Positions 16,005 through 24,686 are shown, counted from the first letter of the stretch. The stretch: 64,000 nucleotides of DNA from Aliikangiella sp965214955 (GCA_965214955.1 CBDCCU010000009.1:496001-560000), one strand, 5' to 3'. The notes: a model not told the origin generated them from the letters alone. Program-made: numbers and translations.

Positions 16005-18719
16005 ATGACAAAAAATCCGCAACTTAACAACATCGCATTTATCGACGGTATGCCTCATAAAATTGAGGCTGGCGAAACTATTTTGCAATTTGCCAATCGC
16101 AATAAAATTCATGTTCCAACCCTATGCGATGACTCAAGGCTCGACTCATTTGGTGCCTGTAGGGTTTGCTCGGTTGATGTGGCGCTAAAAGCCGATGGTC
16201 CAAGTAAAACCATGGCTTCTTGTCATACTCCTATTAGTGAAGGTATGCACATTCAAACACAATCAAAGAGCATTCAAAAACTGCGTAAAAACATTGTTGA
16301 GTTAGTGCTTACTGACCACCCGCTAGACTGTTTAACCTGTGAGTCCAATGGTAATTGTGAACTACAAGATGTAGCAGCAGAAGTAGGCATTAGAGAAGTT
16401 CGTTATAAAAATGCCGCCGATCACAGTCATTACACCAAAGATCTTTCGCACCCCTATATGCGAAGTGATTTATCAAAATGTATTAATTGTTATCGCTGCG
16501 TAAGAGCCTGTGATGAAATTCAAGGCGAGCTAGTATTAGGTATTGAAGGTCGAGGATTTGATAGCAAAATTATCAAAGGATTTGATCAATCGTTTGATGA
16601 CTCTGCCTGCGTTTCTTGCGGGGCTTGCGCGCAAACTTGCCCAACTGCGGCAATTAGCGATGTGTTTCAAAGCAAATCGGTAGAAGCGCAAGAAAAAGTT
16701 CGCACCGTTTGTTCCTACTGTGGTGTAGGTTGTAATTTAGAGGTTGCGGTAAAAGGCAACGAAATTTTATCAATCAGAGCCCCCAATGATGCTGAAGTTA
16801 ACGCAGGCCACACTTGCTTAAAAGGTCGCTATGCGTGGCGTTTTTATAATCACCCTGATCGTTTAACTTCACCACTGATTAAAAAAGACGGTCAGTTTGT
16901 AAAAGCCAGTTGGGATGAAGCCTATAGTTATATTGTTGAAAAGCTATCGAGCATTAAATCAAATTACGGCGCAGATGCCATTGCGGGCATTTCTTCGTCA
17001 CGTTGTCCAAACGAAGAAAACTATTTAATGCAAAAAATGATGCGCGCCGCCATTGGTACTAATAATATTGATTGTTGTGCCAGAGTTTGTCATTCACCAA
17101 CAGCTTACGGTATGCAACAAAGCTTTGGTACAGGTGCCGCCACTAATTCAATTGAAGATATTAAACTCACCGAATTTATTATGATTATTGGCGCTAACCC
17201 TACAGCAGCTCACCCTGTTACTGGTGCCAAGCTTAAGCAAAAGCTGATGCAAAATACACCTTCAATTGTGATCGATCCGGTTAAAACCGAAGTCGCTAAA
17301 TATGCGACGTATCACTTGCAATTACGACCAGGAACCAACGTTGCCCTGTTAAACATGATGGCTTATTTTATTATTGAGTCAAACACCGTTGATCAACACT
17401 TTATTAATACCCGCACCGAAAGCTGGCAAGAATATAAACAAGCAATTTTAAATATCGATTTAGATCATTTAGAAGATCTGTGTGGTGTTGATCGCAACCT
17501 TGTAAAAGAGGCTGCTATTGCTTATGCCTCTGCTTCTAGAGCCATGAGCTTTCATGGGTTGGGGGTTACCGAGCATTCACAAGGTTCAAGAACCGTCATG
17601 TGCATTGCTGATTTAGCCATGATGACAGGCAATATTGGTCGTCGCGGTGTTGGGGTTAACCCACTTCGCGGACAAAACAATGTACAAGGTGCAGCCGATA
17701 TGGGTTGCCAGCCACATCAAGGTGCGGGCTATATGTCTATGGACGATCCTAAGTGGCAAGCCTATTACACAGAAAAATACGGTGTGCCTTCACCCACTGA
17801 AGCAGGGTTAAAAATTCCGCAAATGTTCAATGCCGCCAAAGCGGGTACATTAAAAGCCATGTGGATCATGGGAGAAGATGTCGCACAAACCGATCCAAAT
17901 ACCAAGCATGTGGTTGAAAGCCTAGAAAACTTAGACTTTTTAGTGGTACAAGAAATCTTTATGAGCGAAACTGCCAAGCTTGCCGATGTAGTTTTACCAG
18001 GCGCTTCGTTTTTAGAAAAGTCGGGCACTTTTACCAATGGCGAACGTCGTGTACAAGCAGTTAGAGCCACCGTTGAACCACTTAAAGGTACTAAATCGGA
18101 CGGTCAAATTATTGTTGATGTAATGAACCGATTAGGCTACCAGCAAGCCGACTATGATCCTGACACAATGCTTCAAGAAATTTCGCAAGTGGTTCCATTT
18201 TTTGCAGGAATAACCTGGCAACGCTTGGGTGAAAACGGCTTGCAATGGCCAGTAGAAGAAGACGGAACTGACACTAAGATATTGCATATTAACGAATTTA
18301 AACGAGGCTTAGGCAAGTTTCATTATTTTGACTTTGAAGAATCACAAGAACTACAAAACCATGCCAGTAGCTTCCCTTATATATTAACAACCTCTAGAAT
18401 TTTAGAGCACTACAACTGCGGCACCATGACTCGTAGAACAGGCAACAAAGATATTGTTGATGAAGATATTTTGCTAATTAATCCACAAGATGCGAGCAAA
18501 AAATCCATTAATGATCAGTCAATTGTTCGGCTATTTTCAACGCGCGGCGAAGTCAACTTAAAAGCACAAGTGAGCGAAAAAGTAAAAGCCGGTGTATTGT
18601 TTACCACTTTTCATTTTCCTGAGTTAATGGTGAATAATATCACCAGCGATGAACACGATAGAGAAACTTTATGTCCAGAGTATAAAGTTGTTGCGGTGGA
18701 TGTGGAGGCGATGGCTTAG
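16005..18719 (+). CDS. NAD-dependent formate dehydrogenase alpha subunit (molybdenum/iron-sulfur)
   Basis: Catalytic subunit oxidising formate to CO2. Domains in order: a plant-type [2Fe-2S] ferredoxin (Cys41, 52, 55, 73); a NuoG-type site (His105, Cys109, 112, 118); two [4Fe-4S] sites (Cys159/162/165/169 and 202/205/208/212); the proximal [4Fe-4S] site of the molybdenum domain (Cys236, 239, 243, 271); and the Mo-bis-MGD domain to the end. The molybdenum ligand is Cys362 in ARVCHSPT, encoded by TGT, so this is the selenium-free form. Its 904 residues fit the FdsA/FdhA class. It is co-transcribed with the flavin subunit and preceded by fdhD. No gamma or delta subunit gene is adjacent. Confidence 0.94.
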   Translation: MTKNPQLNNIAFIDGMPHKIEAGETILQFANRNKIHVPTLCDDSRLDSFGACRVCSVDVALKADGPSKTMASCHTPISEGMHIQTQSKSIQKLRKNIVELVLTDHPLDCLTCESNGNCELQDVAAEVGIREVRYKNAADHSHYTKDLSHPYMRSDLSKCINCYRCVRACDEIQGELVLGIEGRGFDSKIIKGFDQSFDDSACVSCGACAQTCPTAAISDVFQSKSVEAQEKVRTVCSYCGVGCNLEVAVKGNEILSIRAPNDAEVNAGHTCLKGRYAWRFYNHPDRLTSPLIKKDGQFVKASWDEAYSYIVEKLSSIKSNYGADAIAGISSSRCPNEENYLMQKMMRAAIGTNNIDCCARVCHSPTAYGMQQSFGTGAATNSIEDIKLTEFIMIIGANPTAAHPVTGAKLKQKLMQNTPSIVIDPVKTEVAKYATYHLQLRPGTNVALLNMMAYFIIESNTVDQHFINTRTESWQEYKQAILNIDLDHLEDLCGVDRNLVKEAAIAYASASRAMSFHGLGVTEHSQGSRTVMCIADLAMMTGNIGRRGVGVNPLRGQNNVQGAADMGCQPHQGAGYMSMDDPKWQAYYTEKYGVPSPTEAGLKIPQMFNAAKAGTLKAMWIMGEDVAQTDPNTKHVVESLENLDFLVVQEIFMSETAKLADVVLPGASFLEKSGTFTNGERRVQAVRATVEPLKGTKSDGQIIVDVMNRLGYQQADYDPDTMLQEISQVVPFFAGITWQRLGENGLQWPVEEDGTDTKILHINEFKRGLGKFHYFDFEESQELQNHASSFPYILTTSRILEHYNCGTMTRRTGNKDIVDEDILLINPQDASKKSINDQSIVRLFSTRGEVNLKAQVSEKVKAGVLFTTFHFPELMVNNITSDEHDRETLCPEYKVVAVDVEAMA

Positions 18720-18803
18720 CCTTTTGCCCAAGCCACCGTCTTAGGCGATGGATATACAAAACTGATTATATTTCGAGTTTGTTTCCCGTTGTTTGGCAAC
18801 ATA

Positions 18804-18881
18804 TTAACTTAAATGGCGAGCAGAGCATTAGTGAGTCCAGCCCACGCTTTTTATGGACGAATTTTGATTGCCTTGTTATGA
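18804..18881 (-). other. attC site, degenerate (cassette a)
   Basis: On the minus strand the site begins CATAACAAGGCAATC and ends GCCATTTAAGTTAA. The inner arm near the right end is shorter than in the other four sites. The stop codon of the membrane-protein cassette gene (TAA at 18876-18878) lies inside the first core site. The pairing of GTCCA with TGGAC in the centre is visible. Confidence 0.65.
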
Positions 18882-19271
18882 GCTTTTGCCATCTTTAACG
18901 TACAAAACCAACAACACAACTGCGTAAACTGCTATTGCCCCTGTTTGCAACCAATAAGGTATGGTGGATTGGCCTGCTGACAACACTGAGTCTAACGCAG
19001 AAGAAACATTTACCATGCTTAATCCAATGACTGTTAGTGCCAACACTACGATGGCTGTTAATGCGATGTCACGATGTTTTGAAGCCGAATAGAACAAACC
19101 AACATATGCACACACGGCAAACGAGATGATTTTATCTTGGTATGCGTAAAACGGTGTATCGTAGTAGACAAATAGTATTGGCAGCTTGATACCAAAGAAA
19201 TGCGCGATAGCCATTCATACGAAATAGACCGCACCAGCCAGAAAAGCATATTTTGTAATATTTGAATTCAT
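18876..19271 (-). pseudogene. Cassette-borne small membrane protein interrupted by an in-frame stop
   Basis: Translation from ATG 19271 gives MNSNITKYAFLAGAVYFV and then a TGA at 19217-19215, directly followed by ATG 19214 and a 112-residue open frame. The open frame has three or four hydrophobic segments (AVCAYVGLF, IALTAIVVLALTVIGLSMV, TGAIAVYAVVLLVLYV). The 18 residues before the stop continue the same membrane-protein pattern, so the original protein was probably 131 residues with a Trp or other codon at the TGA. Reinitiation at the adjacent ATG could still make the shorter form. No function is known. Its attC site follows. Confidence 0.6.
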
Positions 19272-19278
19272 GTTTGAA

Positions 19279-19433
19279 GCCTAATAATAGTGATTTTACT
19301 CAGCAAAAACATAAAGCCAATCGACAAATAATGAATAATTCGCCTAATTGTTTTTACTTTTCAAAAGTCTATTCAATTTTTTCTTATTCTAACAGAATTG
19401 GTTTTATGTTTTTAGTGAACAAAGCTAGTTTAC
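19279..19433. repeat. Palindromic ~150-bp element, copy 1
   Basis: This copy aligns with 25241-25392 over its whole length. Each has inverted arms of about 23 bases around ACATAAAGCCAA on the left and TTGGTTTTATGT on the right, about 75 bases apart. It lies just upstream of a cassette gene, and its gene-proximal end (GCCTAATAATAG) matches the cassette-junction end of the other copy. No coding sequence is seen. It may be a MITE or a divergent recombination site. Confidence 0.65.
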
Positions 19434-19471
19434 GCGTGCTTTAAAATAGTCTTAACAATCAGATAATTGAC

Positions 19472-19725
19472 TAAGATTGAACAGAAATACTGCAAAGGAA
19501 AATCCATTGCACAAAGGCTTTATTGTTAGATAGGCAACCTAAAAAAAGAAAGAGAAACAACCCAATCACTTAGGCTGAGGTTAATCAGTGCGTGAAATAT
19601 AAGAAATAAGCAATTAAATTTTAACTAATTCCAGTAACATACAAGAAGTCTTCAAGATTAAAAAACATTGTTGAGATTGATGTGAATTGAGTGGTATTGT
19701 TTTTAGTATGGGTGTCTAATTAGTT
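19472..19725 (+). repeat. Remnant 3' end of the Y1-transposase element
   Basis: These 254 bases repeat 21202-21452: the last codons of the transposase (AACAGAAATACTGCAAAGGA), its TAG stop, and the downstream non-coding region to GGGTGTCTAATTAGTT. The 5' part of this copy is missing. Similarity is near-perfect over the coding tail and lower beyond it, so the two copies have diverged. Both point the same way and flank the gene at 19757-20275. Confidence 0.85.
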
Positions 19726-19756
19726 TTATAAAGAATTAACAAAATAGGTATCATTC

Positions 19757-20275
19757 ATGACTATAAAATTGTTAAAGTTAATTTGGTTATCTCTAGTTTT
19801 ATTGTCGATAAATACCAATGCTGGTGATTTTTATGAGCCCGCAGGAATTTATAGCAATATGTGTCTTGTTGCTGAAAGTGGAGATATTCTTGGAATTGAA
19901 ATGACTGTCTCCATAGTTGGGAATGAACATTACGTTGTATTTCAATCAGCGGAAGGAGTCGTTCGGAAACCGGTTGTGAGTAAATTGACTCTCGGGGGTA
20001 ACAAAATTTATAAAACTAAAATCTATGAAGAAAGTGGTTATCAAGGTCTGCTTGTAGGGGGGTTTAAAAAGGACGGATTCTATGGCAGTTTTAGTGACGG
20101 AATGCTCGACCCTCAGGGAGAAGAGAATTTCATATTAAAAAAGCAACGTAGTTTTTGGCAAGATAGCTCCAAAAGAGAGTGCAACCACAGAGGATCAGCA
20201 GAGGATCAGGACACCCAAACAAAAAACTTGACAAGGCCTACTCATACAACTAGTTTTAATTCAGCCCACCACTGA
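19757..20275 (+). CDS. Small exported protein, C-terminus altered by the adjacent element
   Basis: A signal peptide of about 23 residues (LLKLIWLSLVLLSINTNAG) is followed by about 115 residues with alternating beta-like strands and no family I recognise. From about residue 142 (KRECNHRGSAEDQDTQTKN) the composition changes; this part is read through an 11-bp tandem duplication (20188-20209) and into the left end of the Y1-transposase element, so the native C-terminus has probably been replaced. The gene is on the plus strand, opposite to the cassettes, and sits between two transposase-element ends. Function unknown. Confidence 0.6.
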   Translation: MTIKLLKLIWLSLVLLSINTNAGDFYEPAGIYSNMCLVAESGDILGIEMTVSIVGNEHYVVFQSAEGVVRKPVVSKLTLGGNKIYKTKIYEESGYQGLLVGGFKKDGFYGSFSDGMLDPQGEENFILKKQRSFWQDSSKRECNHRGSAEDQDTQTKNLTRPTHTTSFNSAHH

Positions 20276-21474
20276 AAAGGATTTCAAATGACCCGCGCCC
20301 GCCAAAGTATTATCGACTTAAACTCAACCCCTTATTATCACTGTATATCCCGCTGTGTTCGTAGGGCTTTTTTATGCGGAGAAGATGAATTCTCAGGTAA
20401 AAACTTTGAACATAGACGTGATTGGATAATTCAGCGAATTGCCTATCAAGTCAAAGCCTTTGCTATTGAAGTTGCCAGCTATGCCATTATGTCAAACCAC
20501 TATCATCTGGTGCTTAAGGTTAATACCAAACAAGCAGAAAACTGGACAGAAGCCGAGATTATTAACCGCTGGTCAATGCTATATAAAATCCCCGAAATCA
20601 TCAAACAATATCAAAGTAACCCCAACAACCCAGGCATCGCCGAAGTTGCCCAATCACTCATTAAAACCTACCAACAAAGACTCACCGATATCTCATGGTT
20701 TATGCGAGGAATCAACGAGCACTTAGCCCGAAAAGCCAATAGAGAAGATAACTGCAAAGGTCGATTTTGGGAAGGTCGATTTAAATCACACCCCTTACTT
20801 GATGAAAGTGCGGTACTCACCGCCATGAGCTATGTTGACCTAAATCCCATTAGAGCTAAACAAACTAAAACCCCAGAAACATCAAACTACACCTCAATAC
20901 AACAAAGAATAAAACAACACCTTAACCCCAAACATCAATTACCCATACCGTTAATGCCATTAACAACCAACCAAAAACACAACCCCCTTGAATTTAAAAC
21001 CAAAGACTATATCGAGCTAGTTGATTGGCTAGGTAAAGCTATTCTGCCTAATAAGGGAGGTTATATTCCGAATAATATTCCCCCCATACTCGAAAGACTC
21101 AACTTAGAACAAGGTGAATTTATTAACTTAATGCAAAATAAAGATGATTTATCGCAACTGACGATTATTGGCTCACCGTCGATGATTACCCATTATCTCA
21201 ATAAGATTGAGCAGAAATACTGCAAAGGAAAAACCATTGCACAAAGGCTTTATTGTTAGATAGGCAATTCAACAAAAGAAAACCAACCCAATCAGCTAAG
21301 CTGAGAATAACTTGTGTACAGAATTTTAGAATTTCACTCTTAAATACTAACTAATCAAAAAAGCACATAGCCAATCATTAAGAATAAAAAACTGTTGTTG
21401 AGATTAGTTAGAATTGAATGGTATTGTTTTTAGTATGGGTGTCTAATTAGTTGTGTGGGTGTCTAATTAGTTGT
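20209..21474 (+). mobile_element. REP-associated Y1 transposase element
   Basis: The element contains one transposase gene. The left end carries GGACACCCA (20209-20217), complementary to TGGGTGTC at the right end, where GGGTGTCTAATTAGTTGT occurs twice in tandem (21437-21474). CTAATTAG within the repeat is itself palindromic. Ends are not proven, because such elements do not make target duplications. The right end abuts the stop codon of the hydrolase gene, and no attC is left there. Confidence 0.65.
20288..21259 (+). CDS. REP-associated tyrosine transposase (Y1, IS200-like fold)
   Basis: HUH-type single-strand nuclease of the RAYT group. The metal-binding His-x-His is in YAIMSNHYHLVLKV (about residue 78). 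The later block GRFWEGRFKSHPLLDE and MSYVDLNPIRAKQT is diagnostic of the group. A length of 323 residues fits RAYTs, which are longer than IS200 transposases, and the C-terminus has an extra ~100 residues. RAYTs act on palindromic REP sequences; candidate partners are the CTAATTAG repeats at its 3' end. It appears intact. Confidence 0.9.
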   Translation: MTRARQSIIDLNSTPYYHCISRCVRRAFLCGEDEFSGKNFEHRRDWIIQRIAYQVKAFAIEVASYAIMSNHYHLVLKVNTKQAENWTEAEIINRWSMLYKIPEIIKQYQSNPNNPGIAEVAQSLIKTYQQRLTDISWFMRGINEHLARKANREDNCKGRFWEGRFKSHPLLDESAVLTAMSYVDLNPIRAKQTKTPETSNYTSIQQRIKQHLNPKHQLPIPLMPLTTNQKHNPLEFKTKDYIELVDWLGKAILPNKGGYIPNNIPPILERLNLEQGEFINLMQNKDDLSQLTIIGSPSMITHYLNKIEQKYCKGKTIAQRLYC

Positions 21475-21475
21475 G

Positions 21476-22558
21476 CTAGCCATCCGGTTGGACTAAGCGC
21501 TTTACTCTGTCAACAAGTAAAGCTAACTCCGCATCTAGCATCTTGTCACTCGGTTCGTGCCCTGCATCAGGTATGAGAAAATACTCCTTGATTGGCGCTT
21601 CAACCTGTTCGAGGTAATTAGCCGTTAGATGTTGAGGTGTTGTTAGGTCTTTTGCTCCCTGAAAAAGAAAAATTGGAACTTGAAACTTAAAACCCAATTC
21701 ATCTAGGTTAACAGAGCTCTGCATACCTTTAATACCCAACCGTTTAAATCCAACGAAATGCATCCAAGAATAGTCGTCACCCAAAAAACGAAATTTACGT
21801 TCTTGCTCTGAATTATACCGCTCTAAAATTCTACTTTTTTTGGTTGTGTGGCTGCCTTTCTCAAAACCTTTAATAATGCGAAACAGCTGCCCATATTTTC
21901 TAGGGTGATCATAAGGTGGAGGTGACAACTCCTTTAATAATTTTGATACTTCTTCATTTTCAAATTTTTCAGCCAATTCAATTGATTTTTGATAACCAAA
22001 GGTTAATTTCTCGTTTGCATCTACCAATTGAGAGTGCCCAACATACGCATAAAATAACTCAGGGCTAGCGTGTATCATGTTCATCGATAAATAGGCTCCC
22101 CAAGAGCCTCCTCGAAGAATCAACTTTTTCTTATCAAATCGCTGAAGCAGATAGTTTGAGACCGCAATACCATCATCAACCAATTGCCCAATTGTGAGAG
22201 GGTTTTGTGTTAAATAGTCATCAAATGGTGTGGTCGATATGTCTTTAGCGAAAGTTTTTCCTGAACCTCGTTGATCCCAGTGTACGACAATGAAGCTTTT
22301 TTCTAACTCATCAAAATGTTCACTAGTATAGTGACTTGAAGTAGAACCTGGCCCACCATGAACTATTAATAATATAGGGTTTTTACAATTTTTTGCTCTA
22401 ATTGCAATCCATTGTTCAATACCATTTATATTAACAAATAACTCGTCCTGAAATGAGCTATTCGGATTTATATTGCTTTGCTCAGTACAGTTATTTCCAT
22501 TCGAAGCATACGAAAAAAATGACACAATGGTTAACAAAAATAGAACAAACGTTTTCAT
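21476..22558 (-). CDS. Exported alpha/beta hydrolase, proline iminopeptidase-like
   Basis: A signal peptide (FVLFLLTIVSFFSYA) precedes an alpha/beta hydrolase fold. The oxyanion region is VHGGPGSTSSHY and VVHWDQRGSGKTF, the nucleophile elbow is GGSWGAYLSM, and the late acid and histidine are in LFQGAKDLTTP and IPDAGHEPSD. The HGGPG motif is characteristic of the S33 prolyl aminopeptidase group. It is a cassette gene of the integron array, but the attC expected after its stop codon has been displaced by the Y1 element, which abuts it. The upstream promoter is unclear. Confidence 0.85.
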   Translation of the reverse strand: MKTFVLFLLTIVSFFSYASNGNNCTEQSNINPNSSFQDELFVNINGIEQWIAIRAKNCKNPILLIVHGGPGSTSSHYTSEHFDELEKSFIVVHWDQRGSGKTFAKDISTTPFDDYLTQNPLTIGQLVDDGIAVSNYLLQRFDKKKLILRGGSWGAYLSMNMIHASPELFYAYVGHSQLVDANEKLTFGYQKSIELAEKFENEEVSKLLKELSPPPYDHPRKYGQLFRIIKGFEKGSHTTKKSRILERYNSEQERKFRFLGDDYSWMHFVGFKRLGIKGMQSSVNLDELGFKFQVPIFLFQGAKDLTTPQHLTANYLEQVEAPIKEYFLIPDAGHEPSDKMLDAELALLVDRVKRLVQPDG

Positions 22559-22611
22559 AGAGTTTCCTTTTTAGATTTATGCTCAAATGAACAAGAAATC
22601 ATCTTCTAGGC

Positions 22612-22712
22612 TTATAACGCCGTTTTAAGCGGCGAGTAATAGCTTGCTAAAATGTGAAACGAAGTGGAACCGAGCAAGCTATTACGAGTCCAACTTGAAA
22701 ACCTTGTTAGTT
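22612..22712 (-). other. attC site (cassette b)
   Basis: On the minus strand the site runs from AACTAACAAGG to GGCGTTATAA. AGCTTGCTCGG and its partner TAGCAAGCT form the central stem, and GCCGCTTAAAACGGC forms the inner hairpin near one end. The TAA of the upstream GNAT cassette gene (22707-22709) is part of the first core site. Confidence 0.85.
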
Positions 22713-23207
22713 GACTGATATACCGACTATTTTGCTACGCCTTTCCATAAGAACCACGTCACGCCAAACTTCATTCATTTTACCTAATTTTTCACGAACC
22801 CCAAGCTGACGAAAGTTATTATTCTCATGGAGTTTAATACTACTTATATTTTCAGGAAAAATAGCAGCTTGTAACATCCAAATATTATTTCTTTCCGACT
22901 CTACAATTAAGTGCGATAGTAATTTTTGACCAATGCCTTTGCCTTGAGCGCTAACCGAAACATAGACGCTCACCTCTGCAACTCCAGAATATACTTCACG
23001 ACTTGAAATTGGCGAAAGCGCAGCCCAACCCAAAATATTATCATTTTCTACGGCGACAATACGAGAGTGCTCAAGCATTGAATCATTCCACTCATCCCAA
23101 TTTTTAGCAGTGACTTGAAACGTAGCATTTCCAGTATCAATACCTTGTTGATAGATTATTTTTACAAAGGGGTAGTCTGTTTGAGCAAATTTTCGGATAA
23201 ACACCAA
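22707..23207 (-). CDS. GNAT acetyltransferase, phosphinothricin acetyltransferase-like
   Basis: Acetyl-CoA-dependent N-acetyltransferase fold of 166 residues. The family core is visible: the N-terminal ATFQVTAKNWDEW segment, the motif A stretch EVSVYVSVSAQGKGIGQKLL (Q/R-x-x-G-x-G), and NISSIKLHENNNFRQLG. This pattern resembles the Bar/Pat/MddA group that acetylates phosphinothricin, methionine sulfoximine or related amines, but the substrate cannot be read from sequence. It is a cassette gene; its last codon and stop run into the attC site. Confidence 0.85.
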   Translation of the reverse strand: MVFIRKFAQTDYPFVKIIYQQGIDTGNATFQVTAKNWDEWNDSMLEHSRIVAVENDNILGWAALSPISSREVYSGVAEVSVYVSVSAQGKGIGQKLLSHLIVESERNNIWMLQAAIFPENISSIKLHENNNFRQLGVREKLGKMNEVWRDVVLMERRSKIVGISVN

Positions 23208-23220
23208 ACTCTCCTAAGGC

Positions 23221-23320
23221 AACTAACGCCGCAATAAGCGGCTAAAAAGGCTTGGCTAAAATTAGTGAGGTACGAACTAAGCCAAGCCTTTTTAGTCCGT
23301 GCTTGATTGCTTTGTTATAC
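23221..23320 (-). other. attC site (cassette c)
   Basis: On the minus strand the site begins GTATAACAAAGCAATC and ends GGCGTTAGTT. AAAAAGGCTTGGC and GCCAAGCCTTTTT form a strong central stem, and GCCGCAATAAGCGGC forms the terminal hairpin. The upstream membrane-protein gene reads about ten codons into the site before its TAA. Confidence 0.85.
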
Positions 23321-24107
23321 CTAAATCGCAAACCTCTGTTCTAAAACTTTGAGTTTTAGGGGTGAATATCGAAATATAACCACGATCTAAGTAAGCTGAA
23401 AGCTCATTGTTTTCAACATTTAGGCAGTGAGAGTTCTTAAAATACTCCGTTGATATTACAATATGTTTTGCAAATAAATATGTGTATGACTCTTTATCTT
23501 CGAACATTCTAGTTGATTTTTGAGCCCAAATTAATATAACTGCCAACCCCATAAAGCGAGCTAGGTACTTCCACCCATCTAGTTGTTTTTTGCTTTCTCG
23601 GCGCTCTATTGGAATAAAAAACCAATTTACAAAAATAAATAAAGTTAAAAAAGAAGATACTGCAACAAGCCATGAATAAGGCAAAAATATGGTAGCTAGA
23701 ACAGAAGCTCCAGTTGGAAAGTAACTCGGTTCATTGAGAGTAAACTCATTAATAAAGTCTTCGGCGTGTAATTCAGAATATTTATAAATGAGTAGAGCAA
23801 TGCCACCCAACATCCATTTAAACCAATCTTTTGAATACAATTTTGCCAATTGCAGCCAATATTCTATTACTACAGCAATAGTGAAAACTGAAAGAATAAT
23901 ATATACAAAAACATTTGCTACTATTTGCATTCCAGTTTGATTGAAAAAGATGAAAGCAATAAAGCCTATAGCGAAGTATGCGCCAAAACTAAAAGCACCA
24001 GCTTTATAAAATTTGTCGTAAAGAGCTAAGTCCTCAAATTCGGCAATTATATAAGAATATATTTTATGTTTTGCTTTCTCTATCAAGAAGAACCACCAAA
24101 CTATCAA
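23292..24107 (-). CDS. Cassette-borne integral membrane protein, unknown function
   Basis: I do not recognise this 271-residue protein. It has about five or six hydrophobic segments (for example FGAYFAIGFIAFIFF, NVFVYIILSVFTIAVVIEY, WLVAVSSFLTLFIFVNWFF and LARFMGLAVILIWA) and a soluble C-terminal tail with three cysteines. The final residues GITKQSSTD are encoded by the attC site itself, a common outcome in cassette genes. The first ATG (24107) has no clear ribosome-binding site. Expression would depend on an upstream cassette or an own promoter. Confidence 0.7.
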   Translation of the reverse strand: MIVWWFFLIEKAKHKIYSYIIAEFEDLALYDKFYKAGAFSFGAYFAIGFIAFIFFNQTGMQIVANVFVYIILSVFTIAVVIEYWLQLAKLYSKDWFKWMLGGIALLIYKYSELHAEDFINEFTLNEPSYFPTGASVLATIFLPYSWLVAVSSFLTLFIFVNWFFIPIERRESKKQLDGWKYLARFMGLAVILIWAQKSTRMFEDKESYTYLFAKHIVISTEYFKNSHCLNVENNELSAYLDRGYISIFTPKTQSFRTEVCDLGITKQSSTD

Positions 24108-24112
24108 TGTAG

Positions 24113-24215
24113 GTATAACGCCTCAATATGGGGCGCATAAATGCATGGCTATAATTAGCGAAGAATGAGCGCAAGCCATGCGTTTTGCGTCCATGCCATA
24201 ATTGACTTGTTATAT
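24113..24215 (-). other. attC site (cassette d)
   Basis: On the minus strand the site runs from ATATAACAAGTC to GGCGTTATAC. GCATGGCT pairs with AGCCATGC in the centre and GCCTCAATATGGGGC makes the terminal hairpin. The TAA of the DUF695 gene lies in the first core site. Confidence 0.85.
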
Positions 24216-24686
24216 TCCCTTAACTCCAGAAACAAAGTTATGGTAGGTAGACCAGTCAGGGTCTTGATTGATCTCAATTTCAATTGGATAAACTTTATGA
24301 CCAGAAAGAAGTTCGTTCAACTTACCCATCCAACCTTCAACATCCTTCACATACCAAATCCACTCTTTTCTGCCATTGCCAGTTACTACCAGCATTAGAT
24401 GACTAACTCCGTTCTGATCAAGTTGGTCTAGTGCATCCTCAAACTTAATTTGATCCTCGTTTGTTTGAGTATCTGGCATGCCGTTATTCGCATCTAATTC
24501 AAAAGGCCAGTAGATATTTATTAAGGTAGGATAATCAGACTCCTTTTGGCCTTCAGGTACTCTCTCCATACTTCGATAAACAACTGGCTTACCATCTTGC
24601 TCTCCTTGAGCAGTAAAATAAATGTTCTCAGCGACAGCTTCTGACATAAACAAACTCCATATTACGAATATCTTAAGAATCTTCAA
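24210..24686 (-). CDS. Exported DUF695-domain protein
   Basis: A short signal peptide (FVIWSLFMSEAVA) precedes about 138 residues resembling DUF695: QDGKPVVYRSMERVPEG, PTLINIYWPFE, and the C-terminal YPIEIEINQDPDWSTYHNF segment. The biochemical role of DUF695 is not established. It is a cassette gene with its stop codon in the attC. Export of a DUF695 protein is less usual, as many members are cytoplasmic. Confidence 0.75.
   Translation of the reverse strand: MKILKIFVIWSLFMSEAVAENIYFTAQGEQDGKPVVYRSMERVPEGQKESDYPTLINIYWPFELDANNGMPDTQTNEDQIKFEDALDQLDQNGVSHLMLVVTGNGRKEWIWYVKDVEGWMGKLNELLSGHKVYPIEIEINQDPDWSTYHNFVSGVKGI

Noticed and set aside
16005..18719. Selenocysteine in the formate dehydrogenase
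   Set aside because: The active-site codon in ARVCHSPT is TGT, an ordinary cysteine, and no in-frame TGA occurs.
19215..19217. Selenocysteine at the in-frame TGA of the cassette gene
   Set aside because: No SECIS-like hairpin directly follows, the protein is not a known selenoprotein type, and an ATG follows at once.
19262..19444. Short open frame within the palindromic element
   Set aside because: It is not conserved in the second copy of the element at 25241 and has no ribosome-binding site.
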